DNA from: CAYWTX01 sp964461295
Lineage (GTDB): Bacteria > Planctomycetota > Phycisphaerae > SM23-33
NCBI GenBank assembly: GCA_964461295.1
Contig: CAYWTX010000621.1
Coordinates: 1-12,322, forward strand
Direction: 5' to 3'
DNA length: 12,322 nt
Position 1 is the stretch's first letter; every line of letters begins with the position of its first letter. A model generated the notes under the pieces. The model was not told the DNA's origin. It ran no database searches and worked only from the letters and a program-made list of their open reading frames with translations. Positions 7,501-12,322 of this stretch are shown here, one piece after another. The position numbers and the translations under genes are program-made.

Positions 7501-7941
7501 CCATCGCTTGCTCGCCTCGCCTTTGGGCTCCTCGATGGCCACATTCCCCTCGGCCTTGCGCGATGCCTCGGGACAACCGTAGGCGATGGAATACGTTCCG
7601 CCCCCCGCAGGGGCCCCGGGTGCCTTGTCCAGCGCCACGTCGAGCTCGATCCTCTCGGTGGCGAGGCCCACCTGAATCTGCATCGGCCCGCTTAGCCGGC
7701 CGCCCGCTATCTTCAGGCCGTGCTCCTTCATCCGGCAAACCGTGGAGGCCGAATCGGCGACCGTCAGGCCGTGTTGGCGGACCTGTCCGTCCTCTGTCCC
7801 CAGCAGGAGCCTCACATCCCTGCCGTCCGTGAGCACCTGTTGGAGAACGCACTCGTAATACACCCGCTCGCCGGCGGATGCGACCTGTGAAAACATCGTG
7901 GCCGGAACGCAGAGCATGAAGGCCCACTTGGTGTTCGCCAT
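4543..7941 (-). CDS. Large exported DUF4091-domain (glycoside hydrolase-like) protein
   Basis: The 1132-residue protein has a signal peptide at 1-23 (MANTKWAFMLCVPATM, then SQVASAG). The beta-rich N-terminal part at about 25-260 contains two similar strands, GTYSIAYG near 115-122 and GTYSAVFG near 241-248. A galactose-binding-like jelly-roll at about 330-515 includes VVYVNGEEIGRGF and VLVKGRNVLAIGLRR. A linker domain with MTVPRNGVGSGQTVL near 583 follows, then a putative TIM barrel at about 700-1000 (ISLYIWSMD, IVMLGLGGD). The C-terminal DUF4091 signature is PGPHGAVPTIRFQMLREGVQ near 1035-1054. DUF4091 proteins are presumed extracellular or periplasmic carbohydrate-active enzymes. The substrate is unknown. 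The start at 7941 is chosen because it opens the signal peptide and has GAGGAG six bases upstream. The gene diverges from the WD40 gene across 95 bp. The family-level call is good, the activity is inferred. Confidence 0.88.
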   Translation of the reverse strand: MANTKWAFMLCVPATMFSQVASAGERVYYECVLQQVLTDGRDVRLLLGTEDGQVRQHGLTVADSASTVCRMKEHGLKIAGGRLSGPMQIQVGLATERIELDVALDKAPGAPAGGGTYSIAYGCPEASRKAEGNVAIEEPKGEASKRWVAWLQDALKPDTRLGLAFNVDRKAKTLTALPASASGYNRGQHPVDAARLAFDGTNLEGEVGITIVPDQWTPAHGQPIEGSIKLKASLDGNDRAGTYSAVFGIEKRRKGPVVVKPGTEAGMRGLLAPILSAQTPWRAYLVQGPNLQRTGEKLQWFAQGRGAAQYAPFDPANPGVAEGRFTSQPPADWAGAAFDDRSWARYDRDDLVDLLGGDYGSPTNARGSWATLLYLRTSFGVADPARAGDLQVAVTCLGGGVVYVNGEEIGRGFVPRGAIAPLTPAEDYPIAAYTMEDGTTPLPVPQLTTPPEAKWLARYQQRVRTFTVAVPRQVLVKGRNVLAIGLRRAPLAGPLQADRGWAHLGVQRVEVTSESGAGVIPYPEAAKGVHLWSAAAEEQITDALSPRSLVRRGFFQAILWARGLPIRGVQQGNPFDPVLPIRMTVPRNGVGSGQTVLSDPEGLRGVSATVGVLTGPGGATIPAQAVRVRYAAQHSGVHYCDALMSEAPNGARTIPVWLIVQAPKNQAPGWYAATLALQANGQAFAVPVQVLVSGAAVPDARDFTSTIGVMTSPDTIAMQYNVEPWSPKHLALLEKSLELMGQVGNDVIHVPVILGQVGGRGKTGYNFNLQPMIRWVKTEQGLKPDYSILEKYLDAYTKHCAPPQAISLYIWSMDSTKEFAGAYENFDPKVYLNKTQENAKFTPPRVIVWDPKTGATAEQAVPVIGDPGSEQFWKPLVDGVRALVLKRGWSERIVMLGLGGDQRPGRKTVDLFKQWVPYARWNFLCHFSGDPGPKDGKLIASGGGEIGLKEWMWLSFCFVQPAARLEERLANPNDFVELPTKRWQHQEYSPPFLFRTLPQQSGLMGRIGLDFWMAGQRDKPRATSFFSHTNALTVPGPHGAVPTIRFQMLREGVQDMEVRLGIIRAYMKLPEERRVRYRTLLDELGRRVAAGGAYMSQHELQFDWPLYVAGQQAAAAELAGVTTDAKWETPPR

Positions 7942-8036
7942 CCGGTTCTCCTCGGTTGTCTTCCTCTGGTACCATGTATCTCCCCTGCTGTCCATCCTTG
8001 GATGCTATCGCCCTGCTCGGCGGTTATACTTTGCCC
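7942..8036. promoter_or_regulatory. Shared divergent control region with TATACT next to the WD40 start
   Basis: These 95 bp separate two divergent genes. On the plus strand TATACT (8025-8030, 5 of 6 matches to TATAAT) ends 6 bases before the ATG at 8037. No -35 at 15-19 bp spacing is convincing, since TTGGAT at 7998-8003 is 21 bp away. If used, the box would give a leaderless or nearly leaderless WD40 mRNA. Small palindromes CATCC-TT-GGATG (7993-8004) and TGGTACCA (7967-7974) could be operator-like but may be chance. Confidence 0.4.
7948..7953 (-). promoter_or_regulatory. Shine-Dalgarno site deciding the DUF4091 protein start
   Basis: GAGGAG on the minus strand ends 6 bases before the ATG at 7941. 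The in-frame ATG at 7995 would add 18 polar residues before the signal peptide and is therefore less likely. Confidence 0.65.
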
Positions 8037-10556
8037 ATGCAGACGAAGAACCACGCGCCGGTGGGGCCAACAACAAACTTGGCGACAGTGGCCATGTCAG
8101 TCCTGTTGGCCTGCGGGCCGGCCGGCGCGGATCTCGCCACGCCACCGGCCGAGGCGCTTCCGGCCGGTGCGATCGCGCGGCTTGGCCGGACGCAGTTCCG
8201 GCATGTCTGGCCGGTGTGGGCCCTGGCCTATTCGCCGGATGGCAAGTTGCTGGCGTCCACGGGACAAGTCCGCAACCCCGACGGCCGATTCAGTGGTGTC
8301 ATCCGCCTGTGGGACGCCCAGACGGGCCTGGAATCGAGGCCACCCCTCGTGCATGGGAACGTCGTCCAGCACCTCGCCTTCGCCCGAGGGGGGGAATTGC
8401 TCCTGTCAGGCAGTGCGGGGCCGGAATCGCTTCGCGTATGGGAAACCGCAACCGGCAAGCAGATGCTCGACGTGCCGGTGAAGTCGCCGCCGGCCCGTGC
8501 GACGATCTCGCCGGATGGCAAGCTGCTGTCGGCCGCCGTCGACGGCCAGGTCTGGCTGTGGGATGCAGCCACCGGCAAGCAGACCAGCAAGGTCGGCGAC
8601 GGCTTCTCCGCATGCTTCTCGCCCGACAGTGCCCGGCTGGCCGTGGGCGGCGGGGTCGGCAAACGGCTGGCCGTGTATGAAGTGCCCGATGGTAAGGAGG
8701 TTTTCCGCTGCGCAGCGGAGGACGCAACCAAACCGGTCGGCTACCACTGCGTGGCGTTCTCGCCGGACGGCAAGCGCATCGCCGCCGGCGGCCCGCAGGC
8801 GTTCAGTTTCCTGCTGTGTGACGCGCAGCGGGGCAAGGAAATCGGCACGGCGGAGGGGCCGGGCACCCACTGGTTGGTGTTCTCGCCGGACGGCAGGCGC
8901 GTGGCGGCGGGGCATTACGACAATACCGTCCGCCTCTACGACGTAGCCGGCCTGAAGGAGCGGCACAGACTGCCCGTGCAGATTGCTCAGTGCCAGGCGT
9001 TGGCGTTCTCGCCGGATGGAAACACGCTGGCGACCGGCAGCGGGGAGGGCTTCATCCGCTTCTGGGACACGGAGTCGGGCAAGGAGCGCCTGGCCGAAGC
9101 CGGGCACCGTTCGGCGGTGGCCTGCCTGGCGTTTTCACCTGACGGCAAGTCACTGGTTACGGGCGGCCTTGACGGGCGGGTGCTGCTGTGGAACCCGCCG
9201 GCTACCAGGCCCGCCAGGACCGTAGTCGAACACGCCGGGCCGGTGGGCTTCGTGGAGTTCTCGCCGGATGGGAAGCGGCTCGCCTACTCCTGTGTGTCCG
9301 CTGGGGCGCCTGCCGCCGAACTGCGAGTGACCGAGGTCGAGTCAGGCAAGGTGATCCTGCACGTGCCAGGCCCGCGAAACCTGCCGTTCGGCCATGCGGC
9401 CGCATTCTCCCCCGATGGCGGCGGGCTCATCACGGTTGACGGGCGCGGCCAGATCGTTGGCACGGCGTTGAACGATGGGAAGGAACTGTTCCGCGGCCGC
9501 GTCTCGGCGGCAGCGTACATTCCCACGGCCGCATTCTCCCCCGGCGGCAGGTTGGCCGCCATCGCGGAAGAAGATACGCTCCGGATCGTGGAAGTCGAAA
9601 CGGCGAGGGATTGGCTGAGCTTTCGTAGCGGCTACGTATTCGGGCGGTTCGGGCTTACGTTCTGCCCGCAGGGGGACCTGCTGGCGTACAATTTCGGGCC
9701 GGACGCGCGCCTCATCGAAGTTGCCTCGGGCGGGTTGGCCTTGACGCTGGCGGCGAACAAGCCCCCTCGACCGGTTCGCGGCCAGTGGCGCGCCGTGGCG
9801 GTTGCCGTTTCGCCGGACGGGCGGCTGGTTGCCGCGGGGGCAAACGACGGGACGATCCGGGTATGGGATGCGATTGCGGGCGCCGAACTGGCCGTGCTGG
9901 AGCACGCGGGCCTGGTCAACGCCTTGAGCTTCTCGCCTGACGGGAAGACGCTCGCCTCGGCCGCCGACGACGGCACCGCGCTGGTCTGGTCCCTTGGGGA
10001 CGCCAACGTGCCGAAGCCGACTTCGACAGCCAAGTTCGACGAGGCGAAGATGAGCGACCTGTGGGCCGATCTGGCCGGCGCCGATGCGGCCAAGGCGTAT
10101 GCTTCCATGTGGGCGATCGCGGCGGCAAACGACGCTGCCGTCGCCTTCCTGGCCGGGGAGATGCGGCCCGCCGTCCCGGCCGACGCCAACGGCGCCCGGG
10201 CGCTGATAGCGGACCTCGGTTCGCCGAAGTTCGCGGTCCGCGCGAAGGCCGACGAGGAACTGAAGAAGATGGGCCGCTCGGCCAAGGCCCAACTGCGAAG
10301 GGCACTTGAGGCGGCGGCGGACCCGGAGACCCGAGCGCGGCTGGAGGGCCTGCTGACGGCGCTGGGGAGCAAGGAGCGCCAGACGCCGGAGGAACTCCGC
10401 CACACGCGAGCCGTCGGCGCGCTGGAGCGCATCGGCTCGGCCAAGGCGCTGGCCGCCCTGGAGGAACTGGCCAGGGGCGCCCCCGGCGCCGACCTCACCG
10501 ACCGCGCCCGCGAGGCGGCCGAACGCCTCGCCGCGGGCCGCGAGGTCCGCCGGTAG
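8037..10556 (+). CDS. Exported 14-repeat WD40 beta-propeller protein with planctomycete C-terminal HEAT-like region
   Basis: The 839-residue protein begins with MQTKNHAPVG and a hydrophobic signal (LATVAMSVLLACGPAGA, about 15-31). LLAC with C26 could be a relaxed lipobox, otherwise cleavage falls after A31. I count 14 WD-type units, each with an F/Y-S-P-D-G-like core, from WALAYSPDG near residue 62 to LVNALSFSPDG near 628. That is enough for two seven-bladed propellers. Several units have lost the WD dipeptide (units 9-12 are weakest). Residues about 670-839 (SDLWADLAGADAAKAY, LIADLGSPKFAVRAKADEEL, LTDRAREAAERL) are the helical, HEAT-like tail commonly attached to WD40 arrays in planctomycetes. 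It is probably a scaffold or binding protein. Partners are unknown and no catalytic motif is visible. An in-frame ATG at 7956 would precede the signal and is rejected. There is no Shine-Dalgarno. Confidence 0.9.
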   Translation: MQTKNHAPVGPTTNLATVAMSVLLACGPAGADLATPPAEALPAGAIARLGRTQFRHVWPVWALAYSPDGKLLASTGQVRNPDGRFSGVIRLWDAQTGLESRPPLVHGNVVQHLAFARGGELLLSGSAGPESLRVWETATGKQMLDVPVKSPPARATISPDGKLLSAAVDGQVWLWDAATGKQTSKVGDGFSACFSPDSARLAVGGGVGKRLAVYEVPDGKEVFRCAAEDATKPVGYHCVAFSPDGKRIAAGGPQAFSFLLCDAQRGKEIGTAEGPGTHWLVFSPDGRRVAAGHYDNTVRLYDVAGLKERHRLPVQIAQCQALAFSPDGNTLATGSGEGFIRFWDTESGKERLAEAGHRSAVACLAFSPDGKSLVTGGLDGRVLLWNPPATRPARTVVEHAGPVGFVEFSPDGKRLAYSCVSAGAPAAELRVTEVESGKVILHVPGPRNLPFGHAAAFSPDGGGLITVDGRGQIVGTALNDGKELFRGRVSAAAYIPTAAFSPGGRLAAIAEEDTLRIVEVETARDWLSFRSGYVFGRFGLTFCPQGDLLAYNFGPDARLIEVASGGLALTLAANKPPRPVRGQWRAVAVAVSPDGRLVAAGANDGTIRVWDAIAGAELAVLEHAGLVNALSFSPDGKTLASAADDGTALVWSLGDANVPKPTSTAKFDEAKMSDLWADLAGADAAKAYASMWAIAAANDAAVAFLAGEMRPAVPADANGARALIADLGSPKFAVRAKADEELKKMGRSAKAQLRRALEAAADPETRARLEGLLTALGSKERQTPEELRHTRAVGALERIGSAKALAALEELARGAPGADLTDRAREAAERLAAGREVRR

Positions 10557-10861
10557 CCGCAGGCCGGTACTCGGTCTCCCCTCTGCCGCTCCCCCGCCGG
10601 CGGGGTCCAACGCGATATGCTCGGCCATCGACCAACGGCTTGATCCGTCGGTCGCCTCGCGGGCACGCCCTTGGCGTTCAGCAAAGGGAACCAAGCCATC
10701 CTGTCCGTCCTTCCCGAACATCGGGTCGAACGCTTCCGCTGAAGAGGTTCTCGCTCGGCGCCGGAAGGCTCTGTCGCACCGGAGGCGGGATAAACGGTCC
10801 AAACAATGTGGCATGGGTCAGGCAATTCGCCTACAATGTGGTATCGGCTGTGGGTGCCGCA
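10557..10861. other. Intergenic stretch upstream of the TPR gene
   Basis: No gene is supported here. CCCCGCCGGCGGGG (10592-10605) is a perfect palindrome but lacks a loop and a T-run, so it is not a convincing terminator for the WD40 gene. The right end holds a short near-duplicate, ACAATGTGGCAT (10803-10814) and ACAATGTGGTAT (10833-10844), 30 bp apart, overlapping the probable promoter. Confidence 0.45.
10808..10837 (+). promoter_or_regulatory. Putative promoter of the TPR gene
   Basis: GTGGCA (10808-10813, 4 of 6 to TTGACA) and TACAAT (10832-10837, 5 of 6 to TATAAT) are 18 bp apart. The predicted start of transcription near 10844 would leave a leader of about 18 nt before the ATG at 10862. 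Both elements overlap copies of the ACAATGTGG repeat. Confidence 0.4.
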
Positions 10862-12049
10862 ATGAAGGCGCGTGCGACGAAAACCAATCCGGCGATGTTT
10901 GTCGCTGTGTTCTGCGGCCTGACGGCCTTGCCGGCCTGGGGCCAGGTGGGGCGCAGCGGCGTCAACATCAGGGATCCCGGCGCGATTCGCCAGCCCGGCG
11001 TGGGGCAGAGTTCGGTGCTGGCGGGTTCGGGCGTGGGCGTGCTGGGCGGCCGCGGGGGGGGCGGCGACGGCGGGATCCTCGCGGTGAACATGAACACGCA
11101 GATGGCCACGGGGCTGGGCACGGGTTCGGCGATGATGTCGCCACCCAACCCGCTGACCGTGTCGGCGACGGCGATGGGCGGCACGCCGCTGGGGATGACC
11201 CGCAGGGTGGAAGCCCCCGCACCCAATGCCGGCATGATCCTTCCGACGCGCACTCCTTCGCCCATCGCGATGTCCCCCCCGCCGCCCATGCGTTTGGGAG
11301 TGGCCCCGCAGGCAGCGCCGTCCGAGGGCATCGAGATGATCTCCGCGCCGGGCATGGGAGACATGTTGAAGCGCATGGACGCCCGTTCGCTGGGCGCCAC
11401 CCGGACCTACCTCCAGGCCCTCCAGGCGGCGTCGGCCTCGCGACTGAGAGACCAGGGCAATCCGATCACTTCGCTGGTGCCGCCGCAGCCCAGCCTCTAT
11501 CGCGACCACATGGCCAAGGGCGACGCCGCATTCCGCGCCGACAACTTCATCGCCGCCATCAGCGAGTTCCAGATGGCCAACGACATCGACGCCAAGGACG
11601 CCGAAAGCCTCATCTGCCTGCTCCACGGACAGTTCGCCATCTCGCGGTATTCTTACGGCACGTCGGCCTTCTACCTTCGGAAAGCCTTGGAGACCATGCC
11701 CGAGCTGCCCCTGGCCAACCTCCGCCCCCAGGGGTTCTTCCGGTCCAGGGCCGTGTACGCCGAGCGAATCGTGGCCCTGGAAGACCACGTGGCGCGCATC
11801 CCCAACGATTCGGAGGCCCTGCTTACTCTGGCCTACTTCCGCTGGTTCGCCGAGCCACGGGACGTCGCTTCGGCGGCCGACGCGGTTCGCCTCGCGTTCA
11901 GGGCCGCGGAGAAGGGGGGCGACAAGCTCCTGGCCGAGGCCGCCCAGACCTTCTGGGACGGCATGGTCGCCGCGGGAGCGGTTTCCGGCGGCCTCGGCGC
12001 CAAGTCGCCGAGTACCCAGCCCGGCGCCAAGGCCCCGGCTATGCCGTAA
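10862..12049 (+). CDS. Exported low-complexity/TPR-like protein of unknown function
   Basis: The 395-residue protein has a signal peptide at 1-28 (MKARATKTNP, then MFVAVFCGLTALPAWGQ, cleavage probably near Q28). Residues about 30-165 are low complexity, rich in Gly, Met, Pro, Ala and Thr, with a glycine run at 62-71 and few charges. An all-helical part follows at about 175-370. GDAAFRADNFIAAISEFQMA at 220-239 is a good TPR helix pair (A/F/A pattern), with weaker units near 248-280 (SYGTSAFYLRKALE) and 299-350 (VYAERIVALEDHV to AVRLAFRAAEK). It ends with a short Pro/Ser/Lys tail. I know no named family for the whole. Comparable exported TPR proteins are common in planctomycetes and are thought to mediate protein-protein contacts. 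I chose ATG 10862 because it starts the signal peptide. Only a weak GGG precedes it as a ribosome site. The upstream in-frame ATG at 10640 would add an implausible 74 residues. Confidence 0.8.
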   Translation: MKARATKTNPAMFVAVFCGLTALPAWGQVGRSGVNIRDPGAIRQPGVGQSSVLAGSGVGVLGGRGGGGDGGILAVNMNTQMATGLGTGSAMMSPPNPLTVSATAMGGTPLGMTRRVEAPAPNAGMILPTRTPSPIAMSPPPPMRLGVAPQAAPSEGIEMISAPGMGDMLKRMDARSLGATRTYLQALQAASASRLRDQGNPITSLVPPQPSLYRDHMAKGDAAFRADNFIAAISEFQMANDIDAKDAESLICLLHGQFAISRYSYGTSAFYLRKALETMPELPLANLRPQGFFRSRAVYAERIVALEDHVARIPNDSEALLTLAYFRWFAEPRDVASAADAVRLAFRAAEKGGDKLLAEAAQTFWDGMVAAGAVSGGLGAKSPSTQPGAKAPAMP

Positions 12050-12094
12050 GCGACAACCCGCCGACGACGCGCCCTCGACCCGCCAGACACCCGG

Positions 12095-12146
12095 TGTCAA
12101 GGCCCAGTAGAAATGTCCGCTACTTCGCCCCAGTAGAAATGTCCGC
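12095..12146 (-). repeat. Tandem terminal repeats of an IS-like element (right boundary)
   Basis: On the minus strand GCGGACATTTCTACTGGGGC (12146-12127) and GCGGACATTTCTACTGGGCC (12120-12101) lie 26 bp apart, followed by TTGACAC. They match the left-hand units at 90-139, including the TGACAC tip, in inverted orientation. Read on the plus strand, an element would begin TGTCAAGGCCCAGTAG at 12095 and run off the right edge. Confidence 0.6.
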
Positions 12147-12322
12147 TCGGCTCCGGCGACACTTGTACGATTGTCGCCATAAATGGGAGGAGGATGGACG
12201 TTTGGGTTCATTGGGTGTAGGTTCTTTGGCGTCGTCAGGAGGATAGGGCAACGCAGGAGTGCGACCCGAGCGCCTGGCGGCAGGACATACGGCAGAGGGC
12301 TGCGTCGTTCGCACGGCGCAGC
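12147..12322 (+). other. Probable start of the right-hand IS-like element, coding potential unclear
   Basis: The sequence lies just inside the putative element end at 12095. GGGAGGAGG before the ATG at 12194 looks like a strong ribosome site, but that frame reads only eight codons to TAG at 12218-12220. From 12221 to the edge the same frame is open and reads VLWRRQEDRATQE followed by ECDPSAWRQDIRQ. It could belong to a transposase or accessory ORF, possibly with a stop or frameshift. It is too short to identify. Confidence 0.25.

Noticed and set aside
4648..7695. 1015-residue open frame on the plus strand
   Set aside because: It is antisense to the DUF4091 gene, His/Arg/Pro-rich, with no ribosome site or motifs. 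The minus-strand frame has the signal peptide and domains.
10592..10605. GC palindrome after the WD40 gene as an intrinsic terminator
   Set aside because: There is no loop and no following T-run. The same objection applies to the hairpins at 3722-3740 and 4151-4170.
9632..12211. 859-residue open frame on the minus strand
   Set aside because: It runs antisense to the WD40 and TPR genes and through the IS-like end. The translation is Arg/Ser/Ala-rich with no family motif, as expected of the complementary frame of high-GC genes.

Overview
The window is high-GC bacterial DNA and most likely comes from a member of the Planctomycetota. The best evidence is the WD40-repeat protein at 8037-10556. 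It has 14 FSPDG-type repeats followed by the C-terminal helical/HEAT-like region that typically follows WD40 arrays in planctomycetes. The exported DUF4091 protein, the low-complexity/TPR exported protein and the poor Shine-Dalgarno use in half of the genes fit that picture. I assign no genus.

Layout from left to right. Bases 90-139 hold two tandem copies of a ~20-bp motif ending in TGACA, which looks like the end of an insertion sequence. A gene for a signal-peptide-bearing, seven-TM protein related to YhfC-type glutamic intramembrane proteases (207-1352) converges, with only 4 bp between, on a two-gene minus-strand unit: a class IV PLP aminotransferase/aminodeoxychorismate lyase-like gene (3464-2601), then a Nif3/DUF34 metal-binding protein (2478-1357). 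Bases 3465-4542 have no credible protein gene. They contain RNA-type structure on the minus strand: a textbook group II intron domain V with a domain VI-like stem, preceded by a 185-bp palindromic module where domain IV should be, with no reverse transcriptase. A 36-bp piece of that module occurs again in inverted orientation at 3824-3859. A large exported DUF4091 protein (7941-4543, minus) and the WD40 protein (8037-10556, plus) diverge from a 95-bp shared control region. A secreted Gly/Met/Pro-rich TPR protein (10862-12049) follows. At 12095-12146 the same tandem motif as at the left edge returns in inverted orientation.

Functionally this looks like chromosomal cargo between two copies of one mobile element, rather than a single dedicated system. 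The aminotransferase-Nif3 pair is the only obvious operon. The DUF4091/WD40 pair may share regulation, and both are predicted to be exported. The ends of the window coincide with repeated IS-like ends, so it may be a contig whose assembly stopped at repeats.

The most noteworthy items are the ORF-less group II intron remnant with its structured domain IV, the inverted IS-like ends, the unusual YhfC-like protein (extracytoplasmic beta domain plus altered active-site positions), and two or three promoter-like -10 boxes placed so close to start codons that leaderless or near-leaderless transcripts are expected. I did not find a clear, complete, previously undescribed multi-gene system.
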